From Guadua angustifolia (lineage: Eukaryota > Streptophyta > Magnoliopsida > Poales > Poaceae), in assembly GCA_036346375.1 (NCBI GenBank), contig JAYEVE010001233.1, forward strand, positions 22,872 through 86,871: a stretch of DNA of 64,000 nucleotides. The letters run 5' to 3'. The notes under the pieces are model-generated. The model saw nothing but the letters and a program-made list of their open reading frames with translations, was not told the DNA's origin and made no database searches. Shown piece by piece: positions 1-9,982 of the stretch (position 1 is the first letter of the stretch; every line of letters begins with the position of its first letter). Made by a program: the position numbers and the translations under genes.

Positions 1-90
1 AGACGGTTCTATTTTATAACCGTATGTGATGAAAATCTTTCACAGACGGTTCTAGTATAGAACCGTTTGTGATATACTTTCTATCTAAGG
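1..90. repeat. CACTA subterminal repeats, left window edge
   Basis: Two palindromic units with the core agacggttct...aaccgt.tgtgat lie within the first 90 bases. The same unit type recurs at 5160-5400, 9103-9240 and 63955-64000. Clusters of short inverted motifs just inside the termini are typical of CACTA (En/Spm) elements, where the element-encoded DNA-binding protein binds. The actual CACTA terminus, if present, lies outside the window to the left. A GC-rich leader and a plus-strand accessory gene follow, so this is probably the 5' end of the element carrying that gene. Confidence 0.7.
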
Positions 91-1982
91 GTCCATCGCA
101 CAGAATGATTAGTTACCACGTCTCCAGCGCTCAAAACGCTAGTTAACGCTTTATCTCCCGCAGGTGGTCCCCACGCCGGTCTCCTCCCGCCTGCCTGTGT
201 CGGCCTCCTTCCCCCATGTGTCGACCTCTCTCTGTACCAGTCTCCTGCCCCCGTGCAGTGACCTCTCCCCGTGTCGACCTCCTGTCCCCGTGCGACGACT
301 GTCTGCCTCTCCGACTACAAGGTGCTGGCCCTCCACTTCTGCTCCTCCACGCCTCCCTCTGCCACCACCGTCGGTCGATAACACCATGTCTTCCCCAAGC
401 ATCAACGGTAGTTCCCCCTCCCCTCAACAAAATGTGGTGCAGTCTAGATCTATCTATGTGGATTGGATTTGTGTTTTTTGTGTTCGTGGTGGTGGTTAGC
501 CTTTGGTTCAAGCATTGGTTGTCATGCACACACATAGAATGAACTAGGGTTAAAGGAGAGATTGTTTTCTTGACATGTTAAATTTGTTGCCTATTGGAAT
601 TGTTGGGCCCTAGGATGCCTAGCACAATCTAAATGTTAGTGCCAAAACCCAGACTTCACCTCCTAGTCATAGTCATGGTATGTAGTAATCTACTTCCCTC
701 ATGCACACACAAGATGATTGATATTCCTTGCAATCCAATAGGCATGTGAATGATGTGGAGCCTTCACGGGGACACATGATATGTATATCTGTATTGTGGT
801 ATTGTAATATATTTATTTACTCTCTTCTTTCATACAATGTCTTTTCCTATTACTGTTGACATAACCTCAACATGCAGATGGTATATAGAGTAGGTAGCAG
901 GATGAAAGAAAGTACCATCAACATATATTTATGTCCATCCTTCATGTGAGAAATGAGAATAGGTGTGAATTTTCGTGGAAGGGAAAAAGGATGAGGATTT
1001 CTATAAAAAATTAAGTAAAGATGTATTTCTTCTTCTTTTTTTTATCGCTTGCCATAAGAAGTAATTAAGCTCCCTGATGTAATTAAGATGGATATATACA
1101 CCAATAAATAGTTTATTAATTTGCAGCAACCACATTTAGGGGGTACACTACATTGCAATATCTCAATTCAAGGGTATTTCCTTTGTAAAACTGCTCATGG
1201 CTGTTATCTACTTTAGCTAACAAGTAATTAAGTAGGACTTTAGATCTCAATTGCAACATTGTATAACCAAGTGATTTTTTTCACCATGATAATTGTACAC
1301 CCAATGGATAAATACACGTCATATTCGACATTCTCTCTTGTATTCACATCTGGTGGTTCTAATCTGTTTTGGTTATGTTTCTGTGTTCAATTTTCTAGCA
1401 TGGTGAGGTATCAATTTAGCTTAAGGAGTTAGGACATGCTTATTCCTTTCTATGATCTGTTATTGCTTTTAGCTAGCACTGATGAGCAAATTAAGTGATC
1501 AGTTGTTTTTTCTCGAAGGAAAGGGTGAAAATATATTTGACAACAAATATGATTATGTCATGTGCACATCGACAATTTTTTATTCTTACAAAACTACTAA
1601 TTGTTAGAGTTCAAAATTTTTTACCCATGTGCCTAATAAATGAGTGACATTCCTACCCACACAACAATGTAGCAACTTAGGGCATGTATAGTAGTGTCCA
1701 TCCCTTCTAGGCCACATCACCCAAAGCCCTCTTTTATTTATATTTCCTATGATAGTAGAGTAGTAGAAATACATTTTACAAATCAATGGCTAGATTTAAT
1801 TTCTACTACCCACTATATATTACTAGTTTCATGAATACTCCTTTCGGCGACAAATAGTTGTCATTTTGGATATCGATATGGTCTTTAAAATACAATTTTG
1901 ATTAATAATTTGTATTACAATATATTTATAAAATTCATTTGGTAGCCTTCCTTACTTTATTCCTTTTCTTTCCTGTTGAGCC
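91..1982 (+). other. CACTA leader: GC-rich block then AT-rich intron-like DNA
   Basis: Positions 143-500 are C/T-rich on the plus strand and open in several frames on both strands, with low-complexity Pro/Ser/Arg translations. I read this as an untranslated leader rather than a gene. Comparable GC-rich blocks lie just inside the other subterminal repeat clusters (5401-5935 plus strand; 13430-13625 minus strand). From 540 to 1980 the sequence is AT-rich without a convincing reading frame and looks like intron or spacer upstream of the Transposase_24 gene. No splice sites were assigned. Confidence 0.45.
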
Positions 1983-3215
1983 ATGAAAACCAGTCTAGAT
2001 TGCAAGATGGTGTCCACTCATTTGTCGTCCCATGGATGTGATGAGCCATCGAAAGGAAAACTTCCTCGAGGTCCAAGAGGAGCAAATAGAAGGCCCACGG
2101 ATCAATATACCATCACAGTGGTTAATCCAAAGGATGGGACCCTAATGAACCAAAAAATTCTCTCTTCACCTAGTAGCGTTTAGGACATTGGGCGAGATAG
2201 TCGCACAGTAATGGGTCCCCATCACCTGTCCATCCTGGAAGTCACTAACATATGAGAACTGCAATGACTTCGTGACAGAAATTCTCTCTTCGTTTGAGAT
2301 CCCAAAAGACTACATGCGCTTAGTGTGACGGCATGCACTACTAGTGGTGAGGAAGGTGTGGAAGAACTTCAAGAGCACGCTAATCAAGGAATATGTCAAT
2401 AAGGAGTAGTCTCCCTTCTCTAAGTACGAGTTCATTGTTGAGGATGTATGGCAAAGTTTTGTTGAGGTGAAGTTGATGGACGAATTCGTACATCAAAGTG
2501 AAGCCCACAATGCCCTACAGGCAAGGAACACCCACCTCACAGATTTGGCACCGCTGGATACGTGGGGAAGAGGACACAACGGGAGAGGGAGGGTGAGGAA
2601 GCCTCCACAACATTTGCATCTATTGCTAATCAGCACACCAAAGACTGGCTGAGAGCGAGGTCATCTGCCGTGTATTCCAGCACTGTCTCCTTTACAAACC
2701 CCACGGTCAAGGAAGTCTGCCAACTCTAGGTAAAATGTCCGACTACCAATTTTGTACGTAATTATTACATAACTTTGTAAGTGAAATAACTTATCGGAAT
2801 CTTGCAGGTAGCATAGAGTACACAATCATCTGAGGGCACTTTTTTGCCAGACAGGTAGAAAGATGTACTCTCCATGTTCTTGGAAAACAGGAAACACCCT
2901 CATCGCACATGAGGCATAAGGGATTTTGTTCTCTAAAAAATAGGATTCCCAGATGACTTCGCAAATACCAGAGTAAGAAGAGAACCAAAGCAAAGAAAGA
3001 GGAATGACTGGTACAAAAGATTGAGGAAAAACTAAGAGAAGAATTCAACAATAAGATCAGAAGTCTCGATGAAAGGCTCAATAATTAGGACTGCAGATAG
3101 CCTTCTCAAGTTCCAGATGTATGTGCGCAAATCAGCCCCACTACCAAAAAGAGCAACTATGCATCTGCCACTCCTTCAGATGAACATGTAAAATTTCCTG
3201 TCTATGACATGAAGG

Positions 3216-3262
<47 letters not shown>

Positions 3263-4920
3263 TGAATGCTCCATACAAATAGCCATTGGACACGTTAGCT
3301 AATTGTGTACCATTATGTAGGTGGCCACACGGTGCACTCTCTGAGTGAGACTTGCCCATGGTGCCATTTTTCTTCAGGCTACTTGCGGGCTCGCTATCCG
3401 TCCATCGAAGGGGTGCTAGTGCACAGTACCCTAGTAGCACTGGGATTCATAAAGGTCAATGTGGATGGTGTACATGATAGTTTCAAGACTGTTCCGCTAC
3501 CAATGCCCCCAAAAGATGACATCTCCCTGGACGTCCATCCTCCGTCATCAAAGCTACCCCAACTGCCTGAGTTGTCTGCTGCACCTTAGTAGGCCACCAA
3601 ATCGGCTCCCGTGCCCTTGCATCAAAGGACTTTCTGTGGTATGGTGCCCACTTGTCTCTTGTGAAGACTCCCTATGCTAGAAAGCAAGACAAGGGAAAAG
3701 CAAAATAGGCCACGAAGGAATTGGACTATCTGATTGCCCCACTGGCCCGAGTATACTAGCTAGGAGAGCCTTTTGCAATGGGAGAGCACTCGAAGAACCT
3801 TTATATAGCTTGCGTTAGATTGCAGAATTGGTGCATGGAACAAGCTAAAAAGCTAGTGCAAGATGCATAACAAGTATCTAGGTCAGCTTCAAGCCTGAGC
3901 ATCTGTTCAACGATTCATCATGGGGCTTCTTCACAACGGACTTCAAGGACCTGTTTGTTGTCTTCAACCTCGATGCTCTCGACTCCGCCTCTTGAGATGC
4001 TTGACATTGTAAGTATATGTAATCACAGTCGACATTTGTGTAATATCGATAAATATCATATATATATATATATAACTCAATGCTTCCGTATATGTAGATA
4101 CATGATCTGTGATGCGAGACAGAACAAAAAAACTGGTGGGTTTCCTGGATCCACTCATAGTCTTCAAGGAAACAATAGACAAAGATTTATAATTTGTCGA
4201 TAAATATGTTGGAGAGGCCTTGGTAGCTCAAAAAGAAAAAGAGTTCATACTTTACCCCACAACCCAAGGTATGTGCTGCACTACTTGCTATACTCTAATT
4301 TGTACTGTTTGCAACTCTATTTTGTTAATTGACTATGCCGATATACCATTATGTAGGTTTCATTGGGTTCTCATCGTAACTCATCCATCCATGAATTGGG
4401 TTATTTACCTTGATTCCTTACAGAGTGGCAGCCATGACTTAGATCCTATCACAAAATTACTCAGCAGGTAATTAATCATGTTTCCTCCATAGATAATATG
4501 ATCAGGTAGGTTGCTCAAGGTGTACGTTGCTCACAGAATGGTTGAAGCTAACCTTTTCAAATCACGAAGTGCTTTCAGAGTGTACTAGTATTATGGCGGG
4601 CCTTCCGCAAGGATAGGTAAAGTCAAGCATGATTTTAAGTTTTGGTACCCGCTATGCACAATAATCCTATATAAACTATGCAATAATGACTCAGGAACTA
4701 ACCAACTCTATATTTGTAGTGTCACCAGCAGGGAAAGGAAAATAACCATTTTGGATTTTACGTTTGCCACAACATGAAACTCCTCATCACTAAGAAAATG
4801 CCCTATCAGGTAACAACTGCGTTGGAAGAGACGATCTGGAGCGAATTCGACGACAGCTTTGCGCCTTCTTGCTCAGTCAATTCTTAAATCCAAAAGGTGA
4901 GTTCCATGCTCCCTTATAAC
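1983..4920 (+). pseudogene. CACTA accessory gene copy 1: Transposase_24 plus C48/Ulp1-like protease, decayed
   Basis: The 5' part (about 2090-2460) translates with stops to a Transposase_24 (PF03004, Ptta/En/Spm) signature: QYTITVV, VPIT.PSWK, FEIPKD, VWKNFKSTL. It aligns in order with the minus-strand copy at 9983-12853. A charged stretch (2800-3090) and a short conserved block (3440-3590) follow. The 3' part is a C48/Ulp1-like domain: FHWVLIV (His codon 4361-4363), YLDSLQ (Asp 4412-4414), then HQQGKENNHFGFYVCHNM. The residue where the family has its catalytic Cys (CG.YV) is Phe, codon TTT at 4750-4752. The frame ends with FLNPKGEFH and a TAA at 4918-4920. Exons and introns cannot be fixed exactly. 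Stops, for example at 2181 and about 2202, show it is dead. Such proteins are thought to derive from a SUMO protease, but no activity is expected from this copy. Confidence 0.7.
3220..3260. repeat. (AT)n microsatellite
   Basis: About twenty uninterrupted AT dinucleotides lie within an intron-like part of CACTA accessory gene copy 1. A shorter AT run sits at about 4057-4074 in the same gene. Length polymorphism between individuals is likely. Confidence 0.95.
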
Positions 4921-5147
4921 TTCAGGAGTAGTTATATTTTTTCTGAATTACCATTTGGGTTAATTGTCAAACTTGTGCCGTGGATTTGTCAGTTGTAGTT
5001 GTGCATTCAATTAATTGGTTAATGGTATTGAGTTCCAGTTGGTTAATAAGATGCGCCATGCAATATTAATCTATACGTAATTTGCTTTGTGTTGTGATGT
5101 AATCCGAGTTGATTCCTGAAATAGATGTAATGTCTGTAACTTGAAAT

Positions 5148-5400
5148 CACTACTACACAAAATCTCATCACAGATGGTTTTGTGAACCGTCTGTAAGCAA
5201 GTGTTAGTGATGACAAAGAGTCATTGCAGACGGTTTTCCAACCGTCTATGAAAAATCTCATCATAGATGGTTCCACTTACGAACTGTCTGTGATGTGGTA
5301 CCATCTCAGACTATTTCACTTACAAATCGTCTGTGATGTGGCACCATCTCAGACGGTTCCACTTACAAACCGTCTATGATGATGGGATTATCCTAGATGG
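5148..5400 (+). mobile_element. CACTA left terminus and subterminal repeats
   Basis: The sequence CACTACTACACAAAATC begins at 5148 and carries the CACTA signature. It is followed at once by at least five inverted units of the form cagacggtt...aaccgtctgtgatg, with spacers such as ctcatcacagatgg. This is a left-hand end: the terminus reads CACTA inward and the repeats lie to its right. The matching right-hand end (ending ...TAGTAGTG) was not found by eye anywhere to the right within the window. The partner end is either lost or beyond 64000, where similar repeats resume. Confidence 0.75.
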
Positions 5401-5935
5401 TTTTAACGAAGAACCATTTGTGAAGTGGAATATATCTGTCCCCAACTCCTCCCAGCCGCCACTTCTCCCCTCAAGACTGCTTCCCCAGCGATGTCAGCAT
5501 TCCCCTCAGCGATCTTGTTGCTCCCCCAAGCGACGCTGCTGCTCCCCCTGGATCCTCCCGGCCGGCACCGCCCTGCGCCTCCTTCCTCGGCTCGGCGTCT
5601 TCCCCAGTCGGTCTCCCAGCCAGGCGCCGCCTCTCCCCAACCGCCGGTCCTCCTCCTGGCCCGGTGTAGTCTCCTCTCGATCTTCCCCAAGCTCAGTGCC
5701 GCCTCTCTCTCCTCCTCGTGGACGGCGAAGTCCTCGGCGGCGCTCCTTAGCCGACGAGCTTCCTCGCACTGGCGGTTCTCCTCACTCGGGCGGTTCCTCT
5801 ACAACAGGCGCCCTAGTCGGTGCCCCTCCTCGTGATCTGGTCGGTCATTGGTCGAGCTGCACTGTGGTCGCCCTCCAAGCCGAAGTCTTCCCCAAGATGC
5901 ACTTTGTCTTCTTGCTTTCCTCCCCAACCTAAGAG
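5401..5935 (+). other. GC-rich leader next to CACTA terminus
   Basis: This C/T-rich block is open on both strands (for example 5333-5932 plus and 5403-5690 minus) with low-complexity Pro/Ser/Arg/Leu translations. It has the same position relative to subterminal repeats as 143-500 and the minus-strand 13430-13625. I treat it as the untranslated first exon of a CACTA gene. A possible splice donor (atg/gtaggt) lies at its right edge near 5938. No protein family was recognised. Confidence 0.45.
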
Positions 5936-7290
5936 ATGGTAGGTATTGAGGATAATTGGGTACATATGTATGAATATACATTTGTTGATATCGCAAGCTC
6001 ATGTCCCTGATTCTATAGTGGTTATGTGTGTTCTGGAATCCAATCCTTGAATATGCTGATGTTTAGTTATATCATGTTATTTTGCTCACCAAGGTATATA
6101 TATAATGTGCATTAATTCCTACTAAATTGTGCAGCATCTCTATTAAAGAGTTCTGATGAAGATGCAGAGCTAATGGTTAAGATCTAATTGGATTGTTGTT
6201 GAATGAGATTGAAGGGTTATGTTCTGTGTGGACTTAAGGGTTGTACTCTCGTATAAAGTGTTGTATGGAGTATGAACTACAGAGTTTCTATGTGATAATT
6301 AGGTCTTGCCAATGGTGGCAGTGCTTAGTTCTTTTGATACTCTGCTTTATTATTTATTGTTGATTAGTCTTATGGTTGTGTTTGCCAAACCTTGGTTCTA
6401 AAGTGCAAAATTTAAAGCCAGCATGCAGTCATATATGACACTAAACCAATGAAATATTAGCAAATCACACAGTGGGGTCTCTTGCACTTATGCACATGTA
6501 GGCACTCGTTGGGTTTGACATGCTGAAACTCTTGAACTTTACCCTACTCACATAATATGACTTTGGCCAGATAATCATGGATTACTTGATATTTGTGGTT
6601 TGAGTTTTTGTGCATGCATTTGCAAATGTTAGAAATCAATATACATCGTGTGTTTCGCGTGCCACAAAGAAAGTTCTGTGTGTGTGTTCTATGCACAACT
6701 ATGTATCTGTTGCATGCATTGAGACTCTTGTCTTTCTTAACCCAGTTAATGGTTGTTTTATTTCATCAACTCGTTGTTTCCTTAACTACCATAAGCTTTT
6801 CCATAGAGTGTTTGTGTTTTATTTCGAATTTGAGGTGTCATTCTTATGCTTGAAATGCTATATGCAGTTGCCCTTTTTCTGCCTTGCATGGAAATGTGAT
6901 TTGGAAGTGAGTACTGATTGGTCTTGTAATGTCAAACCCTTCTATGCCAGTAAAAGTGAATTCCTGATCGGCATAACTAGTTTATTTTCTCAGGCCGGCC
7001 AACCTCTCACCCTTGATTTGGTTAGGATAAAAGTATATTGTATTCGTTTCTCCTTATAATAATAATGATTTTCAGTGCATTTACTGAATGAATGGTTGTA
7101 TTACAATGGTGGATTATTCTCTTATAATCAATTTAGAATCTGAGTTCACTCAAATTGGATAAGAGGATCAAAAGTTAAGATCGTTTTCACAACTGCTGTC
7201 CGGAGTTGTCATAGTTGAAAAGTAGAGCTAATTCTAGGAGGAATTTGTCAATGTTTTAACCAATATTGTGATTGATTGGTCGGTAATTTG
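5936..7290. other. AT-rich unassigned sequence
   Basis: There is no convincing coding region. The open frames here (for example 6593-6853 and 6610-7059) are short, overlap each other in different frames and match nothing I recognise. It may be CACTA intron or the undetected left part of the LTR-like stretch that follows. Confidence 0.4.
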
Positions 7291-9102
7291 TATCTGTGTT
7301 TGATTTCTGATTTTAGGAGACGAGTGGCCTTTTCTTCGCGCGTCACTCCACTTCCTGCGGTTTAAGGCAAGTACATCGAGTTGTGTGCATACTTGAGTTG
7401 TTGTTGATATTTATCTGTTCGTGGCTAATTTCTATTGATTGTGGAAAGTATGAGTTATATTGGTGATCGTCCCTTCGAGGGCGTGATTAGCTACTAGATT
7501 CGAGTGGTCATTAGTAAGCCCTAATCTTGGTAAGTTTACTGTTCCTTTGTTAATATTGCAGTGAGTAGCGAGTATGGGGTATGTGGGTACTCGTGGTTAA
7601 TTTACAAGAGTTGTACTTAACTGTGCCCTGTCTGGGGAATGGAATTGAGTATGTGTGCGAATCGATTAGATGTTCATTAGTATCGTTAGGCTAACATGGA
7701 TGTTGAAATCATGAGAATGGCTTGATTATGGCCATAGTTTGCGAGTATGGTATTTATAAGAGTATAGAAGTTAATTGTGCTCATAACGTTATAAATGTGG
7801 AGAATATGCATAAAAATGTGGGGAATGGCATTTGCATAAGTGCATTCATGAAAAGTGCATCGAGCTAGGTCGGTGAGAAAGTCATATGGAATATATGACT
7901 AATCCGGAGTGCTCAGAGATCCTTCCCCGTAGTCCCAACCACTGGCGTAGATGGGAGTGGTGTTAAGCGTAGGACCCGCTACTGGGTAGTGGGCAAGTCC
8001 TGATTCGGCAGGCCCCTTCCATGGGATGGTTGGGTTTGAGGGCACGCATCGACGGGTGGTGCTCAGCAATACCGGTATGTGATATGCAAAGAGGCATGAT
8101 GCATTGCATTGCATAAGTGAGAATGTGACTGAGAAAGTATATAAGCATGTGAATGAGAAAGTCTTCATGGATCGTTTCCATGGTGGGTGACCGGTATACT
8201 CGTTGAAAAGTGCATTTGAACATGGAAACATATCGCATTACATAGCATTGCAAGTATGGGTTGCGATGATGGTAAAGGAAGGTTGAATTGAATTCGATGA
8301 GTTAGCGCATTGCATTGCCGTGCTACTTATGTTGTATGGATATCTTGGAGGGAAGTCGAGTTGTGAACTCAACTAAAAGTGATAAAAATGGTTTGAGTTG
8401 CAAAAAGGGGTGGTTGAGTCAGGAGACGTTGTGATTTAGAGTTAAGTAATATTCTTGGGCATTGAATGGTTTATTACCAAGTTGATGACTAGATTGCGGC
8501 AAATTTATGGTATGATCAAGTTATTGCTTAAAATGGGTATAAATGTGTATTGTTCAGATGTTGTTTCATTCTTACTACTTGCCCTTGTGTTCATGCTTTT
8601 GTTTTACTTGCTAAATTTGAATTGTTATTCTCGTGTACTTTGCTGAGTTTGAACTCACGCTTGTTATTTAATGTTTGTAGGTGTATGGAAGCTGGCATGC
8701 AGGGATGGGGGTAGTAGTACAATCACTTTGCATCATCACTGTTCTATCATGTTGATTTATAATTCTGATCTTAATAGCTCGTGAAAATTTTTTGTAAAAG
8801 GTTGTTGCGGTTATGTTTAATGAGTCCCTGTCCTGTAATAATTATGGGGAGGAGTTGATTAATTTTTATTGGATGTGTGATTGGTTAACTAAGGACCTGC
8901 TAGCATGATATCTTATAACTGCAAATATTTTCTGTCTGCTGAGTGGATGTCCTAGTTTTAGGGGAGGTGCTGCCGAAATATTTAATAATTTTGACAACCT
9001 CCTAGTTGTTCGCTTGCTTTACGAATATTTATTCTTGGCAATATTGTAGTTGTTGGTGCTAGAGGGTGTAACATTCGAGTCATGGGGTGTCAGGGTGTTA
9101 CA
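7291..9102 (+). repeat. Decayed Tekay/Del-like LTR remnant (possible solo LTR)
   Basis: The stretch shares short landmarks, in the same order, with the intact Tekay-type LTR at 49873-53518. One is a G/C-rich patch after gagacgag (7318-7370; compare 51567-51660). Another is ctgctgagtggatgtcc (about 8937; compare 53063). It ends ...gggtgttaca at 9102, a plausible LTR end. There is no coding sequence. The left boundary and a target duplication could not be identified, so a solo LTR is an inference from landmarks only. CACTA subterminal repeats resume right after 9102. Confidence 0.35.
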
Positions 9103-9240
9103 GTATCATAGATGGTTCCAATTTGAAACCGTTTATGATGATGCCATCATCACAAACGGTGCCGCTGTGGAACCGTCCATGATTTGTGCCTATTCACAGA
9201 CGGTTCTTCATTAGAACTGTCTATGATGTTGATTTTCTAT
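9103..9240. repeat. CACTA subterminal repeats
   Basis: Three to four inverted units are present: tagatggttccaatttgaaacc, cacaaacggtgcc...aaccgtccatgat, and cacagacggttctt..agaactgtctatgat. They match the 5148-5400 family. They abut the LTR-like stretch on the left, and the minus-strand accessory gene lies to the right. They could therefore be the 3' end of the element carrying that gene or a displaced part of the 5148 element. No CACTA terminal sequence was found adjacent. Confidence 0.65.
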
Positions 9241-9384
9241 TTTACACTAAATTTTAATATATTGGCTAGCCTCAGGAATTGCTAGCCATGCCCTCTGAAA
9301 CAAAAGATAGTACACAGCATGACCAGCATATTATTATGACATAAATTTAAAAAATGTATTCCAATCACATGTTACACAACATAC

Positions 9385-9766
9385 GGCAACATATCCTATG
9401 CACATAGGGCTTCCCGTGTACACACTGTGCACCAACTAATAAAAGTCATGAAAAATTAAAAAAATTGTAGATGTACTTTATAGATAACTCTACCTATGTA
9501 TAAAGTTTCAAGATCAAATCCATTATATATTGAGAGTTACAAAAAGAAATTTTGACAAGTTTAACTTTTTAAACTTGTTAAACTTGTCAGAATATTCTCT
9601 TTTTTTGTAACTTTTGATATGTAATGGATTTGAACCTACAATTTTATACATAGGTAGAGTAATCTATGAAGTATATCTACATTTTTTTCAGAATTTTTCA
9701 TGATTTTTATTAGTTGGTGTGCACTGTGTGTACACGGGAAACCTTGTGTGCATAGGATATGTTGCC
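9385..9766. mobile_element. MULE-type foldback MITE with 10-bp target duplication
   Basis: The element begins GGCAACATATCCTATGCAC and ends with its complement, GCATAGGATATGTTGCC. The two halves are imperfect inverted repeats over nearly the whole length, about 185 bp each with a very short centre, so the transcript would form one long hairpin. It is flanked on both sides by the direct repeat CACAACATAC (9375-9384 and 9767-9776). A 9-11 bp duplication points to Mutator-like transposase mobilisation. There is no coding capacity. It sits downstream of the minus-strand CACTA accessory gene. Confidence 0.88.
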
Positions 9767-9776
9767 CACAACATAC

Positions 9777-9982
9777 AGTGCATCCATTTCATAAATCAAC
9801 TCACATCGCACATTACAACATATGTACAGCACATCCATTTTAGAAATCAACTCACATATGCACTAACCAATTGGATTCAGAAGTAGAAATGACAAATTCA
9901 CAGCACAAGGTTCACAAATTAATCTAAATGTACGGTAAGTAACAAATTCACAACTCATGATTCGTTGAGCCCTAAGTAGCAT
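9777..9982. other. Spacer downstream of CACTA accessory gene copy 2
   Basis: AT-rich sequence between the MITE and the stop of the minus-strand accessory gene. It is probably the 3' untranslated and flanking sequence of that gene. A short direct repeat is visible (acatccatttcataaatcaactcacat at about 9779 and again near 9835). I see no coding region. Confidence 0.5.

Noticed and set aside
143..542. Overlapping open frames on both strands
   Set aside because: Low-complexity Pro/Ser/Arg products from a C-rich leader. Several frames are open at once because of composition, and similar blocks recur at other CACTA ends.
3220..3260. AT run as an origin or regulatory element
   Set aside because: A simple microsatellite in an intron-like region; nothing else supports a function.
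5333..5932. A 199-codon plus-strand frame and competing minus-strand frames
   Set aside because: It starts inside CACTA subterminal repeats and is Ser/Pro/Arg-rich with no domain; better read as untranslated leader.
7292..7296. gtatc as a target duplication for the LTR-like stretch ending at 9102
   Set aside because: The 5-mer also follows 9102, but such a match is expected by chance in this interval, and the sequence after it does not look like an LTR start.
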